28,076 nt of DNA, from the IMG/VR virus record IMGVR_UViG_3300047547_000117, positions 1 to 28,076 of that record; one strand, written 5' to 3'. A model generated the notes under the pieces. That model was not told where the DNA came from. It saw only the letters and a list, made by a program, of their open reading frames with translations, and searched no databases. Origin of the DNA: a virus. A program made the position numbers and the translations under genes. This document shows positions 16,188 through 24,070 of this stretch, in pieces; position 1 is the stretch's first letter, and each line of letters starts with the position of its first letter.

Positions 16188-17818
16188 GGCTTGGTGGGTT
16201 TGGATTAGGTGAAACACCTGTCAGTGTTCTTAATCCTACTAATTATCAAAGTCAATTTCCTTTAAGAGTACAGCTTTACCATAAATCTGGCGGTTTAATT
16301 AAAGATTGGTTTATAGGAATGGACTCTGTGCCATTTGCAAGTATTAAGTTTGAATTAAATAAAAAAATATGCGGTGCGGGTTCAATGAAGTTTGCTTACC
16401 TAGATTTCCCTTTACATGCTGAGGATTATATAATTATTAGTTATAAAGGATTTTTATTATATCGAGGTATTATTGACACATCAGTTGACTTAAAAGGCGG
16501 TGAGGCAAAGCTAGTACCAGCAACACAAATCTTAGATGAGCGGTTGGCTAGTGTTACTTTTAGTAATGATACAGTCGAGACAATACTAGAAGATACAATA
16601 GATTATATTAACGGTGTCAGTGATACGGGTATTAGATATTCAAGTCAATTTGTCTCAACAGGTACAACAGACACTTTTAGCCCTGATTATTCAGGTTATG
16701 AGAAAGCTAAAAAGATAATTGAGGAGACTGTTAAGAAATTAGATGACAGAGAATATGGAATAAATGCACATAATATTTTAACGGTTTATACACCTGATAC
16801 TGAGGTAAGTCAAACTTTTTTATTTGGTGATAACCCGCCTTATACTGAGATTGAGAATGAGACTGAGTATGGAAATGTAAAAAAAACCAGACTTCAAGTT
16901 ATGAAGAAATCTGCGGGAGCGGGTGAAACATCAAGGATAGGTGAAGTAGGTTATGGCTCAGGATATGACCCTTTAACAATTGAAACATTAGTTAGGGTGA
17001 AAGAGGATAAATACCAAATAAGTGAGCTTATTTCAGATGATACGGAAGCCCTTGATGGTGCTTACGCTACTTTAATTGATGATATTCCTAACTCAATAAC
17101 AGTAAAGAACTTTGATATAACTAGATTGCCTTTAACCAGACAGCTAATCGGTCAACGTTGGACATTAGAAGATAGAATCGAATATCAATTACGCTGTATA
17201 ATTAACTGTGACGAGCTTACAGATGATGATGATACTATGTGGGGCGGGGCTTGGGGTGTTGATGAGTTTACTTCACTTAATACAACCGATTATGTGCAAG
17301 GGTCAGCCTCTATAAGTACCGCTAATAATACAGAATATGCATTTAATCAAACAATTAACTTTTTACAACCTACTCTTTTAGGCTTTATGTTGAAATCAGA
17401 GACAGCAACTAATGATTTTGCAGTGGCTATTGAGTCAGAAATTGTTGGGTGGTCTACGGGTGCATGGTCGGAAGGGATATGGTCAAGCGAAGAAGCACAA
17501 GTGACTAGTTATCCTGTGAATATTACAACAGCAGGGGTATGGAATTGGTATTCAATACCTATATCAAGCGGAGTTATAAATACATTAGGGTTTTTTAATA
17601 GCTCAGGGGCTGAGATTTTATTAGATCAAGTGAGTTTATACTTACCAGCTAGGCAACGATTTACAGGTGATATAGTACAAATGAACTTTGAAATTACACC
17701 GAAGGGGATTAACATTCCTACAATAAAACTTAATAATTATGACTTACAAGCTAACGATATGGCATTCGAGTTTAATAAAAAGATTGCTAAGTTAGAATCT
17801 ATAAACCAAGATACTTAA
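16184..17818 (+). CDS. tail tip hub protein with a jelly-roll-like insert
   Basis: 544 residues. The N-terminal 350 residues resemble the hub (Tal/gp27-like) proteins of siphoviruses: SIKFELNKKICGAGSMKFAYLDFP, DYIIISYKGFLLYRGIID, ATQILDERLASVTF and a later segment VKNFDITRLPLTRQLIGQRWTLED. From about 345 to 490 is an inserted beta sandwich (MWGGAWGVDEFTSLN...GFMLKSE...WYSIPISSGVINTLGFFNSSGAEILLDQVSLY) with the look of a carbohydrate-binding module, which could aid host binding. The last 50 residues return to the hub fold. AGAGG and an ATGA overlap mark the start. Confidence 0.65.
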   Translation: MRLGGFGLGETPVSVLNPTNYQSQFPLRVQLYHKSGGLIKDWFIGMDSVPFASIKFELNKKICGAGSMKFAYLDFPLHAEDYIIISYKGFLLYRGIIDTSVDLKGGEAKLVPATQILDERLASVTFSNDTVETILEDTIDYINGVSDTGIRYSSQFVSTGTTDTFSPDYSGYEKAKKIIEETVKKLDDREYGINAHNILTVYTPDTEVSQTFLFGDNPPYTEIENETEYGNVKKTRLQVMKKSAGAGETSRIGEVGYGSGYDPLTIETLVRVKEDKYQISELISDDTEALDGAYATLIDDIPNSITVKNFDITRLPLTRQLIGQRWTLEDRIEYQLRCIINCDELTDDDDTMWGGAWGVDEFTSLNTTDYVQGSASISTANNTEYAFNQTINFLQPTLLGFMLKSETATNDFAVAIESEIVGWSTGAWSEGIWSSEEAQVTSYPVNITTAGVWNWYSIPISSGVINTLGFFNSSGAEILLDQVSLYLPARQRFTGDIVQMNFEITPKGINIPTIKLNNYDLQANDMAFEFNKKIAKLESINQDT

Positions 17819-18639
17819 TGAAACATTTGTACTTATTTATATTAGTACTTTTATTAACATGTTCAAATCAATTAGGAGAAAATATGCGGACAGTATATCC
17901 TTATAGTGTTGATTCATTTTCAAGTGATAACCCAGATTACATACATTATCAGACTACTTATTATGCTGGAAGTGAGGCTAATTTTATAGCTCCTTCAAGT
18001 GCTAACTTTCCTAACTCAGGGTCAGCTACTAGATATTTTCTTTATGTACCTTTTATAGTGGATATCTCTGATTTAGCTGGAAGTAAACCTATAATTGCAA
18101 GGGATGTTACATCTTCAACTAACTTAACTACGGTCTCAGGTAGCCCTTCGGCTAATCAGATTAGATATGTTGGTACTGATACATCTACAATGAGAGATGT
18201 TTTAGAAATTAACTCAGCACAGGCAGGGCATACAATAGGCTTAGATTTATATATTAAGGGTGGGGCAAGTAATATTACTTCTGGTATTCCTATGATTTAT
18301 AGAACATCAGCTGGTGTTGAGACATTTAGATGGATTAGACATAAAAAAATAGAAATAGGTGATTGGAACATGGACACAACAGATAGTGTTACTATTACTC
18401 ATGGAGTAGTGAATTTTACATCTATTACTTTACATAATATCTCAATTATTAATGATGATGGATCAACAATACAACAATTAACATTATATTCAGGAGGAGC
18501 TGCTCCTGAGGGATATTTTGGGAGTATCACATCAACAACGATACAATTATTTCGTGTTGCTAGTGGATCATTTGATACAACGGATTATAATGCCACATCA
18601 TATAATCGTGGATATATTGTAATAAGTTATGAGGACTAA
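17818..18639 (+). CDS. tail-tip-region protein with optional lipoprotein signal peptide
   Basis: 273 residues from ATG 17818, which overlaps the hub stop (TAATG). Residues 1-15 form a lipoprotein signal peptide (MKHLYLFILVLLLTC, lipobox LLTC with Cys15). A second in-frame ATG at 17884 (residue 23, MRTVYPYSVDSF) has its own AGGAG 5 nt upstream. The mature part is an all-beta Ser/Thr-rich protein with no recognised family, like small tail-associated proteins. Either a lipoprotein (17818 start), a virion protein (17884 start), or both could be made. Confidence 0.6.
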   Translation: MKHLYLFILVLLLTCSNQLGENMRTVYPYSVDSFSSDNPDYIHYQTTYYAGSEANFIAPSSANFPNSGSATRYFLYVPFIVDISDLAGSKPIIARDVTSSTNLTTVSGSPSANQIRYVGTDTSTMRDVLEINSAQAGHTIGLDLYIKGGASNITSGIPMIYRTSAGVETFRWIRHKKIEIGDWNMDTTDSVTITHGVVNFTSITLHNISIINDDGSTIQQLTLYSGGAAPEGYFGSITSTTIQLFRVASGSFDTTDYNATSYNRGYIVISYED

Positions 18640-18641
18640 TA

Positions 18642-20270
18642 ATGCCAACTAGATTACCTAAACATCAGTCAGATAAAAATGCATGGGTTACTCTAAATAA
18701 CTTCCATAACGCATTAAAAGACTGTCCTGAATATCTTTATATTGTTACTAACTCTAATAACCCACCAACCATTAAACAATACTCACGATTTATTTGGTAT
18801 AACACCGAAAGCATAACGTTATCAAGTGCAGTAGTAACAGGTAACAATGAATACTCTTCGGGTGCAAGTGTTACCAGTAACATATCACAGGCAATATTTG
18901 AAGATGGGGCTGATAGAACATTCTCATGGGGGTCAGGGAACTTCCCGGCTATTTCAGATGGGACTTGGTATTTAGAGTGCCGAGGGTCAACAGATACTAA
19001 CTCGACAACTATTGGTAAAGGTAGTTATTCAGCTAGTACAACAGCACCTACTTATCAGCCTTTAAAAGGCGGTTGGTATAATGCAAGTGGTTATAAAGTA
19101 TTGGCACGATTTACGGTAGCAAGTTCTGTTGTAAGTAATCTTGTAGTATTAAGTAAGCCATTAAATGAGAAGAAAACTACTGATACTGCAGTGTCAACAA
19201 GTGATTTAATAACATTTACAGACGTGTCAGACTCTAACATTGACAAACAGGCTACATTAACGAATATGTTAGCTGGTAATGTAGTAGAGTCCAGTATTAC
19301 GTTGGCTGACAATACAACTAATAATTCAAGCACATCAAATCATGGGTTTTTAAAAAAGTTATCAAATACGGCTACTGAGTTTATGGACGGTACAGGGGCT
19401 TGGGACAGTGTTAAGGACTCAGATTTATCTACTAGTGATATTACAACTAATGATGTCTCAACAAGTAAGCATGGTTTTGCCCCAAAAGCACCCAATGATG
19501 CAACTAAATACCTAGATGGTACAGGAGCATATTCAGTTCCAACAGGTGCGGGACTTGCCAAGTTTGCATCTCCACAAAAAACAGGATTATTATTGTCACG
19601 TGCGTCAACAACTACAATAGGCATCACTTCGGGATATGTCATTGATTCAACAGGTGCAGATGCGTTATATATATCAAGTGCATTTACGAAGTCTACTTCA
19701 AGTTGGGCTGTTGGTACAGGAAATGGCGGTCTTGATACAGGTTCTATTGCTAACTCTACATGGTATTCAGTATGGGTAATTAAAAGACCTGACACAGGCG
19801 TTAATGATGTCTTATTATCAACATCGGCAACAGCTCCGACAATGCCAGCTAACTATACATTAAAGAAACGAATAGGATGGGTATTAACAAATGGGTCAGC
19901 TCAATTTGTAGTATTTTTTGAGAATGTAGAGGGTGAGTTTATATGGGATGTTAAAGCTATTGATGTTAATGAAACCATCAGTGTAACAACAAGGGTATTA
20001 AAAACAATGACAGCACCTATTGGTGTAAATGGGTTATTTAATGTCTTTTATTATCAAACAGCAGGTTCAGTAGCCATTGATATAGGGTGGACGGGTAGAA
20101 CAAATGCAGTTGCATCTCAAACAGCAATGACATTAACATCAACTATAACAGCAGGGCAATCATTACAAGTAAAAGCATTTGTTGATAGTTCACATCAAAT
20201 ATTTTATAGATCGGATTCAGGATTAGGCACATTAGTAATATTAACTGAGGGTTGGGTAGATAAGGTATGA
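18642..20270 (+). CDS. putative tail fibre/receptor-binding protein
   Basis: 542 residues, low in charge and rich in Ser, Thr and Asn. The N-terminal ~190 residues form an adaptor domain. The centre holds two related repeats: TSNHGFLKKLSNTATEFMDGTGAWDSV and TSKHGFAPKAPNDATKYLDGTGAYSVP, the HGF..K..N..T...DGTGA motif common in phage fibres. The C-terminal ~240 residues are beta-rich and likely the receptor-binding tip. GAGG precedes ATG 18642. As the last large structural gene before lysis genes, it fits a fibre. Confidence 0.75.
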   Translation: MPTRLPKHQSDKNAWVTLNNFHNALKDCPEYLYIVTNSNNPPTIKQYSRFIWYNTESITLSSAVVTGNNEYSSGASVTSNISQAIFEDGADRTFSWGSGNFPAISDGTWYLECRGSTDTNSTTIGKGSYSASTTAPTYQPLKGGWYNASGYKVLARFTVASSVVSNLVVLSKPLNEKKTTDTAVSTSDLITFTDVSDSNIDKQATLTNMLAGNVVESSITLADNTTNNSSTSNHGFLKKLSNTATEFMDGTGAWDSVKDSDLSTSDITTNDVSTSKHGFAPKAPNDATKYLDGTGAYSVPTGAGLAKFASPQKTGLLLSRASTTTIGITSGYVIDSTGADALYISSAFTKSTSSWAVGTGNGGLDTGSIANSTWYSVWVIKRPDTGVNDVLLSTSATAPTMPANYTLKKRIGWVLTNGSAQFVVFFENVEGEFIWDVKAIDVNETISVTTRVLKTMTAPIGVNGLFNVFYYQTAGSVAIDIGWTGRTNAVASQTAMTLTSTITAGQSLQVKAFVDSSHQIFYRSDSGLGTLVILTEGWVDKV

Positions 20271-20482
20271 ATAGCATAACACTTAATAAATTAGATACTG
20301 CTTTACAACTAACACAAAAAGACTTAACGGTGTTAGACAAATATGTGAAGGAAGATGTTAAAGATGAAATTAAAGCATTAAATGTTAAAATGAATTGGTT
20401 AATAGGCTTGCTTATAACAGCAATTTTAACACCTATTGCCTTATTTACTATACAGTATTTTCTTAAAGGAATGACACCGTAG
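20267..20482 (+). CDS. small coiled-coil membrane protein (XhlA/holin-like)
   Basis: 71 residues: a helical, charged coiled-coil region (LNKLDTALQLTQKDLTVLDKYVKEDVKDEIKALNVKMNW) followed by one transmembrane helix (LIGLLITAILTPIALFTIQYFL). This is the layout of XhlA-like hemolysin/holin accessory proteins. It overlaps the fibre stop by ATGA and begins the probable lysis region. Which of the small membrane proteins here is the holin cannot be told from sequence alone. Confidence 0.6.
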   Translation: MNSITLNKLDTALQLTQKDLTVLDKYVKEDVKDEIKALNVKMNWLIGLLITAILTPIALFTIQYFLKGMTP

Positions 20483-20490
20483 GAGAATAA

Positions 20491-21048
20491 ATGACAATAA
20501 ATTCTATCGAAATGCAATATCAATCACATCCTGATAATAAACCCTTAATTATTTGCACTCCACCTTGGCAAAAGATTATTAATAATAAAGCAAAAACTAT
20601 TTATGATCCCGACACTATTGGTGAGTTCGGATGTTTAACATGTGCAAAGGTAAATGCCAGGAATCTATTTTACACAAACTATTGGATGAGTATTAAAGAA
20701 GCTAACCAGTTAATTATAGATAATGACGGCTATGAGTTCTTATATCAAATGTCACTATCAAATGATTTAGATGAGGTGAAAGCTAAATGCCTGGGGAGAG
20801 AATCCTACCAGATACCAGCTATTGTTAATCCATTATTTAATATTAAAAAAGAGCGTGACTTTGTAGCCAGGGATCAAATACAAATACATATACCGAATAA
20901 GTTTTATATTATTAAGACTAAGTTTCAGAATACAGGTCATTATTCATTACTAATTAATGAAAAGCTCGACTACTTTGATAGTTATGACGGAGTTGTTAAA
21001 CCAATCAATTCAGAAAACTTATTAGGATTTAAGGAGCTTATATTTTGA
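20491..21048 (+). CDS. C39-like cysteine peptidase, possible endolysin or virion peptidase
   Basis: 185 residues. A papain-like catalytic set is visible: Cys48 in GEFGCLTCAKV, His150 in NTGHYSLLIN and an Asp at 163 or 166 in LDYFDSYDG, matching the C39-like GC....., GHy.vv and DP.. pattern. Such domains cleave peptides and occur in phage cell-wall hydrolases. Its place between two small membrane proteins suggests a lysis role. There is no signal peptide, so export would need a holin. GGAG lies 7 nt before ATG 20491. It could instead act on host or phage proteins. Confidence 0.6.
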   Translation: MTINSIEMQYQSHPDNKPLIICTPPWQKIINNKAKTIYDPDTIGEFGCLTCAKVNARNLFYTNYWMSIKEANQLIIDNDGYEFLYQMSLSNDLDEVKAKCLGRESYQIPAIVNPLFNIKKERDFVARDQIQIHIPNKFYIIKTKFQNTGHYSLLINEKLDYFDSYDGVVKPINSENLLGFKELIF

Positions 21049-21200
21049 TAGTTCTTATTAGAAAGCATTATAGAATCACAGATAAAGGAAAATTAAGATA
21101 TCAGAAAGAAACCATAGCCATAAAAGGCATTTTAGCTGATATTGATATTACAAATATCAATAAACGTAACAAGACAGGAGACATGCAATGGACAAATTAA
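21045..21200 (+). CDS. small basic hypothetical protein, 51 residues
   Basis: The frame starts at TTG 21045, overlapping the previous stop (TTGA), with AAGGAG 8 nt upstream, and ends at TAA 21198-21200 inside the next gene. The product (MIVLIRKHYRITDKGKLRYQKE...DIDITNINKRNK) is basic with no recognised domain. The excellent Shine-Dalgarno and the same overlap style as the portal gene support it. It fills an otherwise empty 140-nt gap. Confidence 0.55.
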   Translation: MIVLIRKHYRITDKGKLRYQKETIAIKGILADIDITNINKRNKTGDMQWTN

Positions 21201-21595
21201 AAGCAATATTAGCAATATTAGACTTATTATGTAATTATGGGTTAAATGCTTACTCTATATTAGGAGTTAACTTATTTATTTGGGCTACTAAATTACTATC
21301 AGATAAACCTCATAAAAGATTATCAAATCATGACGTAGAAGCACACAAACGTAAGTGGACTACTATTAACGTGATTGTCTCTGTAATTGCATCCTACGTT
21401 GCATTATTGCATATCTGGGGGCAATTTTATCCTATTGGGTTTAAACAAATATTGTTACTTATTTATACCGTACCATTAACCAGTTTGACAAGTATAATAC
21501 TTTATTATATAATTAAAGGGTTTATAAAGAAGGCTAATCCTATGGACGGGCTAGTAAGTGTCTGGAATAGTTTTGTGAAAAAGAAAACACAATGA
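21188..21595 (+). CDS. multi-pass membrane protein, holin candidate
   Basis: 135 residues with three or four hydrophobic segments: about 5-35 (AILAILDLLCNYGLNAYSILGVNLFIWATKLL), 58-80 (WTTINVIVSVIASYVALLHIWG), and 84-112 (IGFKQILLLIYTVPLTSLTSIILYYIIKGF), ending in basic residues. Size and topology suit a class I or II holin, but no family is recognised. An ACAGGAG sits about 7 nt before the ATG. It is flanked by a peptidase gene and a small zincin gene and overlaps the next gene by ATGA. Confidence 0.6.
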   Translation: MDKLKAILAILDLLCNYGLNAYSILGVNLFIWATKLLSDKPHKRLSNHDVEAHKRKWTTINVIVSVIASYVALLHIWGQFYPIGFKQILLLIYTVPLTSLTSIILYYIIKGFIKKANPMDGLVSVWNSFVKKKTQ

Positions 21596-21885
21596 AAATA
21601 CCAAAACGATTTAAATTAGCTGGTCAAACTATTCAGGTGATAATTGACAAAGAACTACAACATAGAGAAGACCTTTGGGGACTAACAGTATATCGAGAAA
21701 ATAAAATTTTATTGGATGAGGCAATTGCTAGGCCTCAAACAGGACAAGAACAAACATTTTTACATGAATTAGTTCATTGGATATTATATGCTATGGAATC
21801 TGATTTAAGAACTGATGAAAAGTTTGTGAATTTATTTAGTAATTTCTTACATCAAGCTTTAACAACAATGGAATATAAGGAGTAA
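21592..21885 (+). CDS. small zinc metallopeptidase-like protein (HExxH)
   Basis: 97 residues. It carries HELVH at 58-62 (TFLHELVHWILYAM), the zincin HExxH motif, with Glu77 (RTDEKFVN) as a possible third ligand. The beta-strand N-terminus (KRFKLAGQTIQVIIDKELQHREDLWGLTVYRENKILLDEA) is the usual start of the small SprT/ImmA-like phage proteins found near lysis or tail genes. The substrate is unknown. Its start overlaps the previous stop (ATGA), and the next gene follows after 2 nt. Confidence 0.75.
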   Translation: MKIPKRFKLAGQTIQVIIDKELQHREDLWGLTVYRENKILLDEAIARPQTGQEQTFLHELVHWILYAMESDLRTDEKFVNLFSNFLHQALTTMEYKE

Positions 21886-21887
21886 CT

Positions 21888-22046
21888 ATGTTAGGATATA
21901 GAGTATATATGTATTTATGCCTGGGTATTGGTATTGAATATCAGCCTATTGTTAAAGCATTAACTATTCAGTTAGGCTTAATAGCAATACAGGTATCATT
22001 TGGTAAGGATAGTTCAGGATTCTTATTTGATTGGAAGTATCAATGA
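21888..22046 (+). CDS. small hydrophobic hypothetical protein, 52 residues
   Basis: ATG 21888 has AAGGAG 6 nt upstream, and the frame ends at TGA 22044-22046, overlapping the next ATG (ATGA). The protein MLGYRVYMYLCLGIGIEYQPIVKALTIQLGLIAIQVSFGKDSSGF has two hydrophobic stretches and resembles small phage proteins of the type that read LG..I.FQ.L..AL.I.LGFIAI.VSFG, found next to lysis genes. It probably associates with the inner membrane. Function unknown. Confidence 0.65.
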   Translation: MLGYRVYMYLCLGIGIEYQPIVKALTIQLGLIAIQVSFGKDSSGFLFDWKYQ

Positions 22047-22300
22047 GTAACTTAATTAAGTTTATTAAAAAATATTATGTTGTAATTCTTTTTATTATTA
22101 TAGCTGGTTTATTAGCATATTGGTTAAAAGACGTGATATGGTCTTTAATAGCATTAGCCTTCGGCGGTGCTGGGCAATTTGCTAAGAATAAAACAGAAAA
22201 AACAGAGAACTTAAAAAAGAGGTTTAAAGATGATACCGAAGTTACTGCTAGCGACAGTGATATTATTAACAGGGCTAAATCTAAACGCAGAAAAACTTGA
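22043..22300 (+). CDS. small membrane protein, possible inner-membrane spanin-like component
   Basis: 85 residues from ATG 22043, overlapping the previous stop. The N-terminus has a transmembrane helix (YYVVILFIIIAGLLAYWL), then a second hydrophobic stretch (WSLIALAFGGAGQF) and a very charged helical tail (KNKTEKTENLKKRFKDDTEVTASDSD). The 3' 71 nt overlap the next gene in another frame, the nested layout seen for Rz/Rz1 spanins. The two hydrophobic stretches are not typical of Rz, so the call is tentative. Confidence 0.5.
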   Translation: MSNLIKFIKKYYVVILFIIIAGLLAYWLKDVIWSLIALAFGGAGQFAKNKTEKTENLKKRFKDDTEVTASDSDIINRAKSKRRKT

Positions 22301-22628
22301 TGTATTTAAGTTTAAACCGTCTGAATTAACTCCACAAATTACTGATAAGGTGTTGCCTGACTTAGCATACTGGCTTGTTACTGATGTTTATATGCATAGC
22401 CTAGAAGGTCAATTATTATCACTAGAAAGACGTTACCAGGCAGGGACTGAGTTATTATCATGGTATGAGGGAAAATTCAACCAGGTGGCTAAATTAGAGA
22501 ACTCAGTGAAGATTTTAACAGGGTTAGCAATTGGCTTTGGGGGCTTGTTTGTTATTAGCCTGGGAGCTATCATTATCTCAATCATTTATTTTAGTAAAGT
22601 AATTGAGGTCTATCAAGTATTTCACTAA
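22230..22628 (+). CDS. secreted protein with C-terminal transmembrane helix, overlapping the previous gene
   Basis: 132 residues. An N-terminal signal peptide (MIPKLLLATVILLTGLNLNAEK, cleavage likely after LNA) is followed by a ~70-residue helical ectodomain (...EGQLLSLERRYQAGTELLSWYEGKFNQVAKLENSV) and a C-terminal transmembrane helix (ILTGLAIGFGGLFVISLGAIIISIIYF). It begins inside the previous gene in another frame, with AAGAGG about 10 nt before the ATG. A membrane-spanning periplasmic coiled coil at this position suits a spanin-like lysis protein, but there is no lipobox Cys. It is the last gene before the terminator. Confidence 0.55.
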   Translation: MIPKLLLATVILLTGLNLNAEKLDVFKFKPSELTPQITDKVLPDLAYWLVTDVYMHSLEGQLLSLERRYQAGTELLSWYEGKFNQVAKLENSVKILTGLAIGFGGLFVISLGAIIISIIYFSKVIEVYQVFH

Positions 22629-22667
22629 ACCGAAGTGATTACAAATGATCATTTCATTATACTCCGG

Positions 22668-22698
22668 GAGTACTAGCAGTTTGTTAGTACTCTTTTTT
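22668..22698 (+). terminator. terminator of the late operon
   Basis: Perfect 8-bp stem GAGTACTA/TAGTACTC (22668-22675 with 22685-22692), a 9-nt loop and six T. It closes the long structural and lysis operon. The preceding 39 nt after the last stop hold only an AATGATCATT palindrome. Confidence 0.85.
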
Positions 22699-22699
22699 A

Positions 22700-22728
22700 T
22701 TTACAAACTAATAATAATTTATTATAAT
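22700..22728 (+). promoter_or_regulatory. sigma70-type promoter for the lipoprotein unit
   Basis: TTTACA (22700-22705), 17-nt spacer, TATAAT (22723-22728). It lies directly behind the late terminator and starts the accessory region. The predicted start is near 22735. Confidence 0.65.
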
Positions 22729-22752
22729 ATTATTAATTGTTTTTTTGTTCTT

Positions 22753-22784
22753 AGGCTATTCTTTAAATAGAGTAGCCTTTTTTT
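22753..22784 (+). terminator. leader hairpin/terminator between promoter and lipoprotein gene
   Basis: A 10-bp stem (22753-22762 with 22769-22778, one G-U pair), 6-nt loop and seven T. It lies about 18 nt downstream of the predicted transcription start and 17 nt before the lipoprotein ATG, so it should attenuate that gene. Unlike the three later leaders, its loop has no good complement upstream. Confidence 0.75.
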
Positions 22785-22800
22785 ATCATAGGAGTATGAA

Positions 22801-23205
22801 ATGAAAATGCTTATATTATTATGTTTATTAACTAGTTGTGTTTTATATTACCCACCTGAGTTTATAAGTAATAGTCCAGAACAAATGGGTATATGGGTTA
22901 CCCAAAATATTAAGCAAGTTAATTATTTAGGGTGGCAATCACCTCAAACAACAATGCAAAACAAACAAGGTAATGAAGAAGATATTTGTATTTTATATAT
23001 GTCAATGCTTAAAGAACAAGCTTTTATAGATAGTGAATTGGTTATAGGTTTTAATCCACATGAAGGTGGTCATGAATGGGTAGAATATAAAGGCAAAAGG
23101 TTTAATTATTTACCTGGTTATATTGAATATGAACGTTATACTTATACTGAGGTCTATAATAAAATGGTGCAATTTCAGTTACCTATCACATTAAAAAGTG
23201 AATAA
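22801..23205 (+). CDS. transglutaminase-like lipoprotein
   Basis: 134 residues. A lipoprotein signal peptide (MKMLILLCLLTSC, lipobox Cys13) precedes a small domain with Cys63 in EEDICILYMSML and His91 in GGHEWVEYKGKRFNYLPG. This is the C...HEW arrangement of transglutaminase-like cysteine proteins. The third catalytic residue cannot be placed with certainty. It would be anchored in the cell envelope, where a phage lipoprotein could modify the surface or block superinfection. TAGGAG lies 7 nt before ATG. It has its own promoter and leader hairpin, the layout of a moron gene. Confidence 0.65.
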   Translation: MKMLILLCLLTSCVLYYPPEFISNSPEQMGIWVTQNIKQVNYLGWQSPQTTMQNKQGNEEDICILYMSMLKEQAFIDSELVIGFNPHEGGHEWVEYKGKRFNYLPGYIEYERYTYTEVYNKMVQFQLPITLKSE

Positions 23206-23206
23206 C

Positions 23207-23626
23207 ATGATCACTCAATATAAAAAGATATATGAATACTACTTAAATAAACTCTATACACCCGACGAGGTTGCTTTAATTTATAATGACTTCTATAAGT
23301 ACATAACCCTATTATTTACTAAGTTTACATCTGTTAAGGAAGCCGAGGACTTTTTTAAAACAGCATGGGCTAACTTAAAGATACGTGAAGAAAAGGGATT
23401 CTTACCTGATTACCTCTTTAACATCTTTGAGAATATTAAATTACAAATGAAAATACCAAAACCACACGTTAAAAAAGACTTACAGGAATTAAATACACTT
23501 ACTAAGAACACTACTTATTATGAGAATAAACTACCTACTGACAAAGTAGCAAGCTTACAAGATAGTAACGAAGTCAATACACTTACTCAACAATTATTAG
23601 ATAAATGGAGTAAAGATAAGATATAA
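23207..23626 (+). CDS. hypothetical helical protein
   Basis: 139 residues from ATG 23207 (MITQYKKIYEYYLNKLYTPDEVALIYNDFYKY...). The frame is also open from GTG 23198. It is highly helical and charged with aromatic residues and has no recognised family. The Shine-Dalgarno is poor and the ATG is 1 nt after the lipoprotein stop, so expression is likely coupled. Its C-terminal coding part contains a possible promoter-like pair (CTGACA 23537, GATAGT about 23560) facing the non-coding region downstream. Confidence 0.55.
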   Translation: MITQYKKIYEYYLNKLYTPDEVALIYNDFYKYITLLFTKFTSVKEAEDFFKTAWANLKIREEKGFLPDYLFNIFENIKLQMKIPKPHVKKDLQELNTLTKNTTYYENKLPTDKVASLQDSNEVNTLTQQLLDKWSKDKI

Positions 23627-24009
23627 CCCGATATGAAGTAGGTTTGGAGTGAAGTGACAACAAGCCCATAGGAGATAGACTTGCTATCTTAACAACCCGC
23701 ATATTCGTAGGATATCGTTATTAAGACACACTATACAAGGTTAGGTATTGCAACATAACAGCTTAACTTACATCGTCTATTGTCTGTCCATAGTTAAAAG
23801 CTCCCATACCAGACGCCCACCCCATATAATACGGTTATATGAATCCGATTAACGATGAAGGAGTGATAGTGACAAGAGCCTTTCAACGGTGCAATGTTTT
23901 AGAACGGTCGCAGCTTACCTTTATTGTTTTGTTTGTTGCTATTGGATGGATGTTTTACCTTTTCCCATCCTCACTGTTATTTAACAGATAGGACAGGAAA
24001 ATAAAATGC
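23627..24009 (+). other. G+C-richer, hairpin-rich region of about 380 nt, possible structured RNA
   Basis: The stretch has visibly more G+C than its neighbours and no long ORF. Several hairpins are visible: AGATAG/CTATCT (about 23674-23690), AGCTT..AAC/GTT..AAAGCT (about 23760-23802), CATATAA/TTATATG (about 23823-23841), GGATGG/CCATCC (23944-23970) and CTGTT/AACAG (23973-23986). CGATAT near its start (23630-23635) can pair with ATATCG at about 23711. Only a 40-codon ORF (23869-23991) is well supported inside it. Large phage RNAs such as GOLLD or ROOL often lie near tRNA genes, but I cannot match either. Confidence 0.35.
23869..23991 (+). CDS. 40-residue membrane peptide
   Basis: GTG 23869 has a perfect AAGGAG (23858-23863) 5 nt upstream, and the frame stops at TAG 23989-23991. 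The peptide begins MTRAFQRCNVLERSQ and continues LTFIVLFVAIGWMFYLFPSS, one transmembrane helix after a basic N-terminus, ending in NR. The layout is that of small hydrophobic membrane peptides, including phage membrane effectors and type I toxins. No antisense RNA is proven. It lies in the hairpin-rich region, so it could also be fortuitous. Confidence 0.5.
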   Translation: MTRAFQRCNVLERSQLTFIVLFVAIGWMFYLFPSSLLFNR

Positions 24010-24038
24010 TTGAATAATAATAGAAAGTGTTGTATATT
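24010..24038 (+). promoter_or_regulatory. predicted promoter of a short transcript
   Basis: TTGAAT (24010-24015), 17-nt spacer, TATATT (24033-24038). The next terminator ends at 24117, so transcription from here would give an RNA of about 73 nt with no ORF. Confidence 0.45.
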
Positions 24039-24070
24039 TGCATTGTTATTTTTTGTCATAGACAATTTAA

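Noticed and set aside
11549-20270. Myovirus (contractile) tail, suggested by the Mu-type head genes
   Set aside because: No sheath, baseplate wedge or spike gene is present. Tail tube, frameshifted chaperones, tape measure, Dit-like and hub genes follow the siphovirus order.
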